A stretch of DNA of 36,806 bases, taken from positions 1-36,806 of the forward strand of contig QBLT01000015.1 of NCBI GenBank assembly GCA_003249105.1, given 5' to 3'. Made by a program: the position numbers and the translations under genes. Below are positions 17,236 through 25,654 of this stretch, one piece after another. How positions within the stretch are numbered: the stretch's first letter is position 1; each line of letters starts with the position of its first letter. The notes beneath the pieces are model-generated. The model saw nothing but the letters and a program-made list of their open reading frames with translations, had not been told where the DNA came from and did not search any database. This DNA is from Leptolyngbya sp. (GTDB lineage Bacteria > Cyanobacteriota > Cyanobacteriia > Phormidesmidales > Phormidesmidaceae).

Positions 17236-17249
17236 CCGAAGGGAGGCAG

Positions 17250-17282
17250 GGGTGAAGGGTAACGTTTCGGCTCCCTTCACCC
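17250..17282. terminator. Convergent hairpin between kinase and DJ-1 genes
   Basis: GGGTGAAGGG (17250-17259) pairs perfectly with CCCTTCACCC (17273-17282). It fills the 57-bp space between two convergent genes and probably serves both, though only weak T-tracts follow. Confidence 0.55.
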
Positions 17283-17292
17283 TTGCCGTTCC

Positions 17293-17979
17293 CTACCGAG
17301 TGACGCTGAGCGCTTGGAGCACGGCCTGGGCTGCCGCCTCAGAGGAGGCCGGATTTTGCCCGGTGATCAGAAGGCCGTCGTGCACCACATGCACCTGCCA
17401 ATCTTCGGCTTTAGAGTAGTTGCCGCCGTTCTGCGTCAGCATGTCTTCTACCAAAAAGGGCACCACGTCGGTCAGGCCCACGGCGGCTTCCTCGCTGTTG
17501 GTAAAGCCGGTCACGGCTTTGTTTTGCACCAGGGGCGAGCCGTCGGGCGCTTTGGCATGGCGCAGCACCCCAGGGGCGTGGCACACGGCAGCCACGGGCT
17601 TGTTTGCCCCATAAAAGGCCTCAATTAGGGCAATGGAATGGGGGTCGGCGGCGAGATCCCACAGCGGGCCGTGGCCGCCAGGATAAAACACGGCGTCGTA
17701 GTCGGTGGCGGACAGCGTAGCCAGCACGGCGGTGTTGGCTAAAGCCTGCTGCGCGTCGGGGTCTTGGCTAAAGCGATCGGTGGCCTCGGTTTGAGCATCG
17801 GGGGCGTCGCTTTTGGGGTCTAGGGGAGGTTGCCCGCCCTGGGGTGAGGCCAGGGTAATCTCGGCCCCGGCATCTTTAAACACGTAGTAGGGGGCGGCAA
17901 ATTCTTCTAGCCAGAAGCCGGTTTTTTTGCCGGTGTCGCCCAGCTGGTCGTGGGAGGTCAAAATCATCAGAATTTTCAT
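17293..17979 (-). CDS. DJ-1/PfpI family protein (Hsp31-like, putative glyoxalase III)
   Basis: A 228-residue class I glutamine amidotransferase-like protein. The nucleophile is Cys133 with His134 in AVCHAPG. FYPGGHGPLWDL and the start KILMILTSHDQLGDTGKKTGFWLEE (split here by the usual strand-helix boundary) are those of the Hsp31/HchA-like and YDR533C-like group, whose members convert methylglyoxal to lactate without cofactor or act as chaperones. A carbonyl-stress role fits the aldo/keto reductase and SDR nearby, but is inference. AGGAA lies 7 bp before ATG 17979. It follows the second hybrid kinase by 59 bp on the same strand and is probably co-transcribed with it. Confidence 0.92.
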   Translation of the reverse strand: MKILMILTSHDQLGDTGKKTGFWLEEFAAPYYVFKDAGAEITLASPQGGQPPLDPKSDAPDAQTEATDRFSQDPDAQQALANTAVLATLSATDYDAVFYPGGHGPLWDLAADPHSIALIEAFYGANKPVAAVCHAPGVLRHAKAPDGSPLVQNKAVTGFTNSEEAAVGLTDVVPFLVEDMLTQNGGNYSKAEDWQVHVVHDGLLITGQNPASSEAAAQAVLQALSVTR

Positions 17980-18038
17980 GGGTTATTCCTGCTAATAAAG
18001 TTCGAAAGCGGTTTAGACAGAGGTGGCCCCAGCCGTAC

Positions 18039-20678
18039 CTAGAGCAGCTCTGCCAGGGTCTGGCTCAGTTGCTCTAGGTCGAGGGGTTTGCTCAGGTGGC
18101 GCTGAAACCCGGCGGCGAGGGCGCGATCGCGGGTTTGTGCATCGACGTAAGCGGTGAGGGCGATCGCCGGAATCAGCCCGCCCTGGGCCGCTGGCTGCTG
18201 TCGCAGGGTCTCAATCAGCATAATGCCGTCTTTTTCAGGCATGCCGATGTCGCTAATCAGCACATCGGGATGGTGCTGCTCGATCAGCTGTAGGCCCACC
18301 TCGACCGATTCAGCGACCAGCACCTCCATGCCGTAGTCTTCCAGCAGGGCGGTTAACAGGTGCAGCGAATCGAGGTCGTCGTCGACCACTAGAACCCGAC
18401 GCCCGCCCAGGGTGAGGGCACCGGGGGTGGCGGCCGGGGATGGGTCCGTCGGGGTAGCCTGTAGAGGCAGTCGCACCGTAAAGGTCGCCCCCTGGCCGAT
18501 GCCTGGGCTGATCGCCGACACCTCGCCGCCGTGCTGCTCCGTCAGGTAGCGCACGATCGCCAAGCCCAGACCCAGCCCGCCAAAGGCGCGGGTGCTGCTG
18601 CTGTCGGCCTGGCGAAAGCGCTCAAACACGTGGGGTAGGAAATCGACGCTGATGCCCTGGCCGTTGTCGGCCACCTCAACAATGGCGTAGTTGCCATCCT
18701 GGCGCAGCCCAACGGTAACGGTACCGCCCTTAGGGGTGAACTTAATCGCATTGGAGAGCAGGTTCCACACAATCTGCTGAAGGCGGTTGTGGTCGCCCGC
18801 CACTGGCTCCAGGTCAGGGGCAAACTCGGTGGTCAGGGTGATGGCCTTGGCCTGGGCCGCGAGCTGCACGGTCTCTAGGGCGGCCTGAACCACGCTAGAC
18901 AGCCTCACCGACTGAATGTTGAGCTGTAGCTTGCCGCGCAAAATGCGCGACACATCGAGCAGATCTTCGATCAGCTCGGCCTGCACTTTGGCGTTGCGCT
19001 CAATGGTTTCGAGGGCGCGGGTGCGGGTGGTTGCGTCGAGGGGGCGCGATCGCAGCAGCGAGACCCAGCCCAAAATCGGGTTCAGGGGCGTGCGCAGCTC
19101 GTGGGAGAGCATCGCCAAAAACTCGTCTTTGATGCGGTTGGCCGCCTCGGCCTCAGCGCGGGCCACGCGCTCCTGCTCCAGGGCGCGATCGCGCTCCACC
19201 AGCGCCATTCTCTGGTCGTGAATATCCGTCAGGGAGCCAAACCACCGCAGCACCTCCCCCTGCTCATCCCGCAGGGGAAATGCCCGCACCAGGTGCCAGC
19301 GATACTGGCCATCGGCGGCCCGCTGGGGCCGGGTCTCTAGGGTGAGCGGCAGCCCCTTGTGCAGCGCCTCATCCCAGGCGCTCTGGCCGCGATCGCGATC
19401 GTCGGGGTGCAGCACCGCCAGCCAGCCCTCGGCAAAACTCTGGGCCGGGGAGAGGCCGGTGTAGTCGTACCAGCGCTGGTTGCAGTACTCCAGCTGGCCG
19501 TCGGGCAGCGCCGTCCAAAACATCTGCGGCATGGAGTTGGCCAGGGTGCGAAAGTGCAGTTCGCTCTTGCGCAGGGCCGCCTCCACCTGCTTTTGCTCGG
19601 TCACATCGGAGCTGATTTCTAAAACGGCGTCGGGTTCGTTGGCCGGGGTAGATTGCAGCGTCCAGCGGCTGTTGGTGACAATTGAGCGGCCATCGCGGGT
19701 GGTCTGCGTCAGCTCCCCCGTCCAGTAGCCCTCCTGCAAAATGGCCTCGCGAATCGCCTCCATCGGCTCGGGCAAAACGGTTTTGAGCAACTCTGTGGTC
19801 GACTGCCCGATCGCCTCCGCCGCCGACCAGCCGTAGCGCCGCGCTGCCCCCTGGTTCCAGTAGGTAATGGTGGCCGTGTCGAGGTCTTGAATAATAATGC
19901 TGTCGTTGGCCAGATCGAGCATCTGCATTTGCTGATAGAGCTGGCGCTGGCTGTTTCTGCGATCGGTCACATCGCGAAAATAGATCGCCAGCCCGTTGGC
20001 CAAAGGGTTAATGTGCATCTCAAACAGGCGATCGGGGTGCGCCACCCCTGGGGTTTCGACGATCAGCGACTGTCGAGTCGTCATCGCCCGCTTAAATGAT
20101 TCCCCCATGGCGCTGCCCTCTAGATTGGGCAGCACCGCCCAAATCGACTGCCCCAGCATCACCTCTAAAGGACGATGGAACAGATGCTGAGCCTGGGGGT
20201 TAATGTACACAAACCGCCACTGCAAATCGACCGCGTAAAAGCCGTCGGTAATGCTCTCTAAAATGGCCGTCACCCACTGGTTGGTAGAGCGTAGGGAGGA
20301 CTCGCTTGCTTGCAGCTGTAGGGAACTGTGCTCTAGGCGGTAGCGAGTCGTCCGCAACGAGCCACACAGCAGGCTCAGCGCGACACCTTGCACCACAAAA
20401 ACTACAACTCGCACAAGGGCCGAAGCATCTAAACTCAGGCTGTACTGCGGGGCCATAAAAAAATAGTTGCTGACTAGGGCAGATAGCCCCGTCGTCAAAA
20501 TCCCGCTGGCAGAACCGCCCCACCATGCGGCTATCACCACCGACCCAAAAAACAGCAGAAACGGGGTCATGGTCATATTGGCGATCGGATTCGGCAACCC
20601 CATCAGCAAGAGCGCCATCGTCACGCTCAAAACCGCTATGCCATAGGTTTTAGGACGCAAATAGAGATGAACATTCAT
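18039..20678 (-). CDS. Membrane hybrid sensor histidine kinase, DUF4118-PAS-PAS-PAS-HisKA-HATPase-REC
   Basis: An 879-residue kinase. The N-terminal ~110 residues hold three or four membrane helices of the DUF4118/KdpD-like type (YGIAVLSVTMALLLMGLP, FLLFFGSVVIAAWWGGSASG, VRVVVFVVQGVALSLLCG). Three PAS domains follow, starting near AILESITDGFYAVD, QMLDLANDSIIIQD and LHFRTLANSMPQMFW. The HisKA box has His526 (MLSHELRTPLNPILGW), and the ATPase boxes are NLLSNAIKF, DNGQGI and GLGLGLAIV. The receiver carries Asp810 (LISDIGMPEKDG). Its core is close to that of the kinase at 14.8-17.2 kb, so the two probably arose by duplication with different sensors. Upstream lies a 14-bp palindrome (20780-20793). 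The DJ-1 gene follows 59 bp downstream. The signal is unknown. Confidence 0.95.
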   Translation of the reverse strand: MNVHLYLRPKTYGIAVLSVTMALLLMGLPNPIANMTMTPFLLFFGSVVIAAWWGGSASGILTTGLSALVSNYFFMAPQYSLSLDASALVRVVVFVVQGVALSLLCGSLRTTRYRLEHSSLQLQASESSLRSTNQWVTAILESITDGFYAVDLQWRFVYINPQAQHLFHRPLEVMLGQSIWAVLPNLEGSAMGESFKRAMTTRQSLIVETPGVAHPDRLFEMHINPLANGLAIYFRDVTDRRNSQRQLYQQMQMLDLANDSIIIQDLDTATITYWNQGAARRYGWSAAEAIGQSTTELLKTVLPEPMEAIREAILQEGYWTGELTQTTRDGRSIVTNSRWTLQSTPANEPDAVLEISSDVTEQKQVEAALRKSELHFRTLANSMPQMFWTALPDGQLEYCNQRWYDYTGLSPAQSFAEGWLAVLHPDDRDRGQSAWDEALHKGLPLTLETRPQRAADGQYRWHLVRAFPLRDEQGEVLRWFGSLTDIHDQRMALVERDRALEQERVARAEAEAANRIKDEFLAMLSHELRTPLNPILGWVSLLRSRPLDATTRTRALETIERNAKVQAELIEDLLDVSRILRGKLQLNIQSVRLSSVVQAALETVQLAAQAKAITLTTEFAPDLEPVAGDHNRLQQIVWNLLSNAIKFTPKGGTVTVGLRQDGNYAIVEVADNGQGISVDFLPHVFERFRQADSSSTRAFGGLGLGLAIVRYLTEQHGGEVSAISPGIGQGATFTVRLPLQATPTDPSPAATPGALTLGGRRVLVVDDDLDSLHLLTALLEDYGMEVLVAESVEVGLQLIEQHHPDVLISDIGMPEKDGIMLIETLRQQPAAQGGLIPAIALTAYVDAQTRDRALAAGFQRHLSKPLDLEQLSQTLAELL

Positions 20679-21276
20679 AGCAGCCTGACGGTATGAAGCA
20701 TTTAGGACGATAGCTAGCTGCCTCTAGCCTACAGCTCCCCCACAATAAACCTCTAACCCAGCCTGTTCTACCGTCTTCTAGCTAGATCTAGCTTGAGAGG
20801 GCAAGTTCCTTCAGTCATATATCTCTGGGTATAAATTTAAGTGCACCCATAGGGCCGGGCGATCGCCGCCAGCCTACAGGCCATCCCAATCAAGCCAAAC
20901 TACAATCGCAAACGGTCTTTTCAGCAAATTCTGGCCAAAATTATCGGCAAAGTTTGGCCCTGGCCCTAGAGCTCTACTTCAAAATTTGGGTTCACCCCAC
21001 AGAAAGATAACCCCACCGAAGTCGGTCGTTACAGTGGGGCCAGACTCTTATCTAAAGCAGCATTTCGCCGCAAATTGTCTGGGAAGGGTTCGTGCTTACA
21101 CAGGGATAAATCTTCCTAAGTTGCCCCCTAAAACGAGTAGTCAAAAGCGAGCAGTGGCCGCTAAATGTCGTCCCTAGCGACTGCAAATTTTCGTTTGATT
21201 AGAGGTTGGGCTTCGCCCAGCGGCGCACCACATTCCTCATCAATCAATCCTCATCAATTAATCAGGAGCAGAATCC
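20679..21276. other. Divergent intergenic region, kinase/SDR
   Basis: 598 bp without a convincing gene. It holds a perfect palindrome at 20780-20793, a HIP1 site near 20868, and a 14-bp-spaced direct repeat TCCTCATCAAT (21234-21244 and 21248-21258) just before the SDR ribosome site. One short frame at 20986-21177 has no family resemblance and was not called. Confidence 0.5.
20780..20793. promoter_or_regulatory. Perfect 14-bp palindrome upstream of kinase gene
   Basis: AGCTAGATCTAGCT is a perfect palindrome 102 bp upstream of the membrane kinase start. The size and position suit a dimeric regulator. No regulator can be named. Confidence 0.35.
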
Positions 21277-22137
21277 ATGACCATCACCCCCGATCAAATT
21301 CCCGCCCAGCACCAGGAGCGCACCCCGGCCCTAGAGTCAGACATGGTGCCTCGGCCGCAGTACGACGACCCCAACTACAAGGGCAGCGGCAAACTGCAAG
21401 ACAAAGTCGCCCTAATTACAGGCGTCGATAGCGGCATTGGCCGTTCTGTAGCGGTCTACTACGCCAAAGAAGGGGCCGACGTTGCCATCGTCTATTTTGA
21501 TGAGCACGACGACGCCAAAGAGACCCAGCAGGCTGTAGAAGACTACGGCCGCCGCTGTTTGCTGATTCCGGGCGATATTCGCGGCGAAGATTTTTGTCGC
21601 GAAGCCGTGGAAAAAACCATTGAGGCGTTTGGCAAACTCGATATTTTGGTCAACAACGCGGCGGTGCAGTACCAAGAGCCCAGCCTCGACGAAATCGACG
21701 CCGCCCGACTGGGGGATGTTTTTGCTACCAACATCTTCTCGATGTTTTACTTTGCCAAGGCGGCCACTCCCCACATGAGGCCGGGCAGCTCGATCATCAA
21801 CACCACCTCGGTCAACGCCTACAAGGGCAACCCCAGCCTGCTGAGCTATTCCACCACCAAGGGGGCAATTTTGGCCTTTACCCGCTCCCTGGCTGGCCCG
21901 ATGCTAGAAAAGGGCGTTCGCGTCAATGGCGTCGCCCCCGGCCCGATCTGGACACCGTTTATTCCCGATGCGTTTTCGGGCGATGATGTCGCAAACTTTG
22001 GCAAACAGGTACCGATGCAGCGGCCAGGGCAACCCAAGGAAGTCGCGCCCAGCTTTGTCTTTTTAGCCTCCGAAGATGCATCCTATATGGCAGGCCAGGT
22101 ACTGCACCCCAACGGCGGCGTGGTCGTCAACGGGTAG
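21277..22137 (+). CDS. SDR-family oxidoreductase (general-stress YdaD/YhdF-like)
   Basis: A 286-residue short-chain dehydrogenase. It has the ~38-residue N-terminal extension of the stress-associated group (PAQHQERTPALESDMVPRP, DDPNYKGSGKL). The cofactor motif is T48-G49-x3-G53-I-G55 (ITGVDSGIG), with NNAA at 127-130. The catalytic Ser178, Tyr191 and Lys195 (TTSVN, SYSTTKGA) are all present, so the enzyme should be active with NAD(P)H. Homologues such as Bacillus YdaD (general stress protein 39) are induced by salt or desiccation; the substrate is unknown. AGGAG lies 9 bp before ATG 21277. A terminator at 22171-22206 separates it from the P450 gene. Confidence 0.93.
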   Translation: MTITPDQIPAQHQERTPALESDMVPRPQYDDPNYKGSGKLQDKVALITGVDSGIGRSVAVYYAKEGADVAIVYFDEHDDAKETQQAVEDYGRRCLLIPGDIRGEDFCREAVEKTIEAFGKLDILVNNAAVQYQEPSLDEIDAARLGDVFATNIFSMFYFAKAATPHMRPGSSIINTTSVNAYKGNPSLLSYSTTKGAILAFTRSLAGPMLEKGVRVNGVAPGPIWTPFIPDAFSGDDVANFGKQVPMQRPGQPKEVAPSFVFLASEDASYMAGQVLHPNGGVVVNG

Positions 22138-22170
22138 GGCAGTGCTGGTGGCCAATCAAATTTAAGCCCA

Positions 22171-22206
22171 GGGAGAGGTGGCGATCGCAGCCTCTCCCTT
22201 TATATT
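22171..22206 (+). terminator. Intrinsic terminator after the SDR gene
   Basis: GGGAGAGG (22171-22178) and CCTCTCCC (22191-22198) form an 8-bp stem followed by TTTATATT. The 12-base loop contains a GCGATCGC (HIP1) octamer. Confidence 0.7.
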
Positions 22207-22250
22207 GCTCTGGTTAACCCTGGGTTGGGCCAGCAATTGCGGCGAAGGCT

Positions 22251-23504
22251 ATGGCTAATATTCCCGTCGAGCCGGGTATTGACAGTACGCTGGGGCTGCT
22301 ACGCGACGGCTATAGATTCATTGGCAAACGGTGCGATCGCATGGGAACCGATGTTTTTCAAACTCGGCTGCGGCTCCAAAAAACCATCTGCATGCGGGGG
22401 GCAGCGGCGGCGGAACTGTTTTACGACAATGCCAAATTCTCTCGCAAAAATGCGGCCCCTGGGCGGGTCAAAAAGACCCTGCTGGGCGAAGGCGGCGTTC
22501 AGGGGCTAGACGGTGCCAGCCACCGCCAGCGCAAGCAGATTTTTATGGGTTTAATGACCCCCGAGCGACTACAGCAGCTCAGCGATCTCACCCTGCACCA
22601 CTGCCGCCAGTACGCCCAACGGTGGCAGCAGCAGGGTCAGGTCGTGCTGTTCGGGCAAATCAACGAAATTCTCTGTCGGGCCGTCTGCGAATGGTCGGGG
22701 GTGCCCCTACCCGCGAGCGACGTGGCCCGACGCACCCTAGAGCTCGCCGCCATGATCGACGGTGTGGGTGGCCTGGGGCTGAGGTATTTGCGGGGCGTTC
22801 AGGCCCGCCAGCGGGTTGAGGCCTGGATCGCCGAGGTGATTGAGCAAGTGCGGTCGCAGCAGCTTCAGGTGCCTGAGCAGACGGCGTTGGCAGCGTTTGC
22901 CCTCCACCGCGACGCCAACGGCAACCAGCTCGACAGCGCCACGGCGGCGGTGGATTTGATCAACGTGCTGCGCCCTACCGTGGCCATCGGTCGCTATGTG
23001 GTTTTTGCCGCCCTAGCCCTGCATCAGCACCCCCACTGTGCCCCAAAACTCACGGGCGATGACCCTGACTACACCACCCAATTTGTTCAAGAAGTGCGGC
23101 GATTTTACCCCTTCTTCCCCTTCGCTGCGGCGCGCACTTGCCAAGGGTTTGATTGGCAGGAGTATCACTTTCCTAAAAATACGTTGGTATTGCTAGATCT
23201 CTACGGCACCAACCACGATGCCGACCACTGGCGAGAGCCCGATCGCTTTTGGCCAGAACGATTTAGCCAGTGGCAAGAAGATGCCTTTGACTTTATTCCC
23301 CAGGGCGGCGGCAGCTACAACGAAAACCATCGCTGTGCTGGAGAATGGCTGACAATTAAGCTGATGGAGCAGATCCTAAATTTTCTAGTTAACGAGATTG
23401 AGTACGACGTACCGCCGCAAAATCTAGAGGTCACGCTATCGAGAATGCCGACCCTGCCAGAAAGCGGCTTTGTGATGGAGAACGTCCGGTTCAAGAGCCA
23501 GTGA
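22251..23504 (+). CDS. Cytochrome P450 of the CYP152 (fatty-acid peroxygenase) family
   Basis: A 417-residue P450 that uses hydrogen peroxide instead of a reductase chain. The I-helix has Arg241-Pro242 (VLRPTVAIGRYV) in place of the usual acid-alcohol pair, the CYP152 signature that binds the fatty-acid carboxylate (Arg242-Pro243 in Bacillus P450BSbeta). The haem-ligand loop is FIPQGGGSYNENHRCAGEW with Cys362 (Cys363 in P450BSbeta). Position 84 is Gln (GGVQGLDG), as in the alpha/beta-hydroxylase P450BSbeta (Gln85), rather than the His85 of the alkene-forming OleT. Fatty-acid alpha- or beta-hydroxylation is therefore the best prediction. Length matches the family exactly. The start is ATG 22251. 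It is the only P450 in the window. A role in peroxide use during stress or in making hydroxy acids for lipids is inference. Confidence 0.94.
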   Translation: MANIPVEPGIDSTLGLLRDGYRFIGKRCDRMGTDVFQTRLRLQKTICMRGAAAAELFYDNAKFSRKNAAPGRVKKTLLGEGGVQGLDGASHRQRKQIFMGLMTPERLQQLSDLTLHHCRQYAQRWQQQGQVVLFGQINEILCRAVCEWSGVPLPASDVARRTLELAAMIDGVGGLGLRYLRGVQARQRVEAWIAEVIEQVRSQQLQVPEQTALAAFALHRDANGNQLDSATAAVDLINVLRPTVAIGRYVVFAALALHQHPHCAPKLTGDDPDYTTQFVQEVRRFYPFFPFAAARTCQGFDWQEYHFPKNTLVLLDLYGTNHDADHWREPDRFWPERFSQWQEDAFDFIPQGGGSYNENHRCAGEWLTIKLMEQILNFLVNEIEYDVPPQNLEVTLSRMPTLPESGFVMENVRFKSQ

Positions 23505-23578
23505 CAATGGTAGGGGGTGGGGGCGATCGCTCCGCCACGGCTGCTAAACCCGGGTCTGAACCCCAACCTTGGTGCTTC

Positions 23579-23610
23579 GGGCAGGGGCAAACGGCCATTT
23601 GCCCCTGCCC
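23579..23610 (+). terminator. Hairpin after the P450 gene, 13-bp perfect stem
   Basis: GGGCAGGGGCAAA (23579-23591) pairs perfectly with TTTGCCCCTGCCC (23598-23610) around a 6-base loop. AAATTTAT follows instead of a clean T-run. The rest of 23505-23835 has no gene; it must contain the promoter of the glycosyltransferase gene. Confidence 0.6.
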
Positions 23611-23835
23611 AAATTTATGCCTCAATTTCAGCAATACCGGTTCTGCATGACATGACAAACTAGGTCTGCGGGCCAAACTATTTTGGTTCTGATTTATCTA
23701 TCTCCAGAGTTCATTTAGCTCCCCCGGAGGAGTGATTTTTCCTGGGTTGCCGAAACTTATTATTAGTGGTGCGCTGGGTCTTGAGTTATCTATCCCAGGT
23801 TTTATCCTAAGTTTTTTCTTTTCAAAGGGATCGCT

Positions 23836-25131
23836 ATGCAAGGCAATTGCTTAACAGCAATTCCCAGTTTTGTCGCTGAGCAACTGGATGACGGCACGCT
23901 TCAGCCCACTGCCACCTTAGTCATTAAGCCACCGCTGCCCCAGACGCGAGTTTCTGTAATTGTGCCGGTGCGCAATGAAGCAGAAATGCTGCCCACAACG
24001 CTGCAAGCCCTGGCCGATCAGATTGATTTTGAGGGCAACTGCCTCGACTTCAAAAGCTACGAAGTAATTGTGTTTGCCAACAACTGCACTGACGCCTCGG
24101 CGGCGATCGCCCGCCAGTTTGCCCAGCAGCATCCCCAGTTTCAGCTACATGTGATCGAGCAAACCCTCCCCCAGGCAGAAGCCCACATTGGCCGCGTGCG
24201 ACGCACGCTGATGGATGAAGCCCACCGGCGGCTTCAAGGGCTGGGGCAACGCCACGGCATTATTGCCTCCACCGATGGCGATAGCCAGGTCGATCGCCAG
24301 TGGATTGCGGCCATGCGGCACGAGATCGCCCAGGGGGCCGATGCCGTAGGCGGGCGCACGGTCACCCACCGGGCCGAGCGAGCCGCCCTCGATCGGGCAA
24401 CGAAAACCTCTTACCTGCGCTTTGTGGGGTATCGATACCTGGTCAAGCAGCTAGAAGACTACCTCGATCCAGACCCCTTTGATCGAGCCCCCCGACACTA
24501 CCAGTTTTTTGGCGCCAACTTTGCGGTCACCCACGAGATGTATGCCCTGGCGGGGGGCATGCCCCTGCTGCCCACCTCCGAGGATGTGGCCTTTCACCAG
24601 GCGATCGTTAAAGTCGGGGCCAAGGTACGTCACAGTACGCTGATGCGGGTGACCACCTCGGCGCGCCGCCAGGGGCGAGCAGCCCAAGGCCTAGCCGATC
24701 GCCTCAGCCAGTTTCAGACCCTGGGGCAGCGGCAGCAGTCTTTTTTGGTGGCATCGGCAGCCGAGGTCAGGGCAAAACTGCTGGTGCGTCGCGATCTGCG
24801 CCGCTGCTGGATGCAGGCCACCAGCGATCAGCTGCGCGCCGCGCTGGCTCCCCAACGGCTGGCCCAGCTGGCGAACCGCTTGACGGTGCCTCTGGCTGAG
24901 CTGCACGAGGCGATCGAGCAGTCAGTGACCTTTGGGGAGCTGGTGCAGCGAGTTGAACAGTGCCAGCAGACCATGGGCGTGTGGCAACAGCAGTGGACAG
25001 CGGTACCGATCGAACTGGCGATCGCCGATCTGCGCCTCTGTCTCCATCAGCAGCGCCAGCAGGCTCTCACTACGGACGCTCGTAGAGGTCTAGGCGGTAG
25101 TCGGCCGTACGGCGACTGTACAAATGGCTGA
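23836..25131 (+). CDS. Family 2 glycosyltransferase
   Basis: A 431-residue GT-A-fold glycosyltransferase. The opening strand is RVSVIVPVRNEAEMLPTTLQ, followed by VIVFANNCTDAS and the metal/nucleotide site STDGDSQVD (Asp147-x-Asp149). GANFAVTHEMY and LPTSEDVAFHQ are the acceptor-side and ED motifs of processive-like GT2 members. No membrane helix is seen, so it should work on a cytoplasmic acceptor. The C-terminal ~130 residues are helical (LRRCWMQATSDQLRAALAPQ) and unlike standard GT2 domains. The last 62 bp overlap, in antisense, the 3' end of the NodS-like methyltransferase gene. I recall such glycosyltransferases near PIG-L/NodS/acyl-CoA dehydrogenase genes in other bacteria, which suggests a shared pathway. 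The start is ATG 23836 after AGGGA. Confidence 0.88.
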   Translation: MQGNCLTAIPSFVAEQLDDGTLQPTATLVIKPPLPQTRVSVIVPVRNEAEMLPTTLQALADQIDFEGNCLDFKSYEVIVFANNCTDASAAIARQFAQQHPQFQLHVIEQTLPQAEAHIGRVRRTLMDEAHRRLQGLGQRHGIIASTDGDSQVDRQWIAAMRHEIAQGADAVGGRTVTHRAERAALDRATKTSYLRFVGYRYLVKQLEDYLDPDPFDRAPRHYQFFGANFAVTHEMYALAGGMPLLPTSEDVAFHQAIVKVGAKVRHSTLMRVTTSARRQGRAAQGLADRLSQFQTLGQRQQSFLVASAAEVRAKLLVRRDLRRCWMQATSDQLRAALAPQRLAQLANRLTVPLAELHEAIEQSVTFGELVQRVEQCQQTMGVWQQQWTAVPIELAIADLRLCLHQQRQQALTTDARRGLGGSRPYGDCTNG

Positions 25132-25654
25132 GCGGTGCGATCGCCGCAAAATCTTGAAAGGCATTGTGCACATCGTCACCCCGTAGGGGGTAGCTGGGAG
25201 CGTCGTGCAGCCAGTGCACCAGCAGCAGCTGCCCGCCGGGCTCCAGCGACTCGTAAATGCGCTGCTGGGCCTTGAGCAGATCGGCTCGGCACCAGTAGTA
25301 GCCCACCTCTGACAGCAAGACCAGGTCAAAGCTGTCGCGGGGATACTCGTGGGGCACATTCATCAACTGAAAGCGCACCTGGGGAAGATACTGGCAACGC
25401 TCTATGGCCCGCTCCTGAGCCAGGGCAGAGATCTCTACCGACAGCAGCGCGTCGCAGCGGGGGGCCAGCTGCTCGGTGAGCACCCCAATCGAGCCGCCGA
25501 TTTCAAAGGCCGAGCGGTAGCGCGGTTTGGTCAGAGCCGCCAGGGTGGCGGCGTACTTGGCCGCTTCGTACTCGCTGGTTTCAAACCGCCAGGGGTCGGG
25601 GTCGGCCTGGTAGAGGGTGTCAAAAAAATCGGCAGCGAGGGATTGCTCGGTCAT
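25070..25654 (-). CDS. NodS-like SAM-dependent methyltransferase
   Basis: A 194-residue class I methyltransferase. AADFFDTLYQADPDPWRFETSEYEAAKY is the characteristic NodS-type N-terminus (given here as the helix before the SAM site). Motif I is AFEIGGSIGVLTEQLA, the acidic strand-2 end is VEIS, and LVLLSEVGYYW and GGQLLLVHWLHDA follow. NodS N-methylates the de-acetylated amino sugar of a lipo-chitooligosaccharide, so the neighbouring deacetylase makes this role attractive, but the substrate here is not known. Its ATG shares ATGA with the stop of the PIG-L gene (4-bp overlap), which indicates translational coupling. The 3' end overlaps the convergent glycosyltransferase gene by 62 bp. PIG-L/NodS fusions exist in databases, from memory, which supports a joint function. 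Confidence 0.88.
   Translation of the reverse strand: MTEQSLAADFFDTLYQADPDPWRFETSEYEAAKYAATLAALTKPRYRSAFEIGGSIGVLTEQLAPRCDALLSVEISALAQERAIERCQYLPQVRFQLMNVPHEYPRDSFDLVLLSEVGYYWCRADLLKAQQRIYESLEPGGQLLLVHWLHDAPSYPLRGDDVHNAFQDFAAIAPLSHLYSRRTADYRLDLYERP

Noticed and set aside
17293..23504. SDR and P450 as one operon
   Set aside because: A terminator with a TTTATATT tail (22171-22206) lies between them, so a shared transcript is unlikely though read-through is possible.
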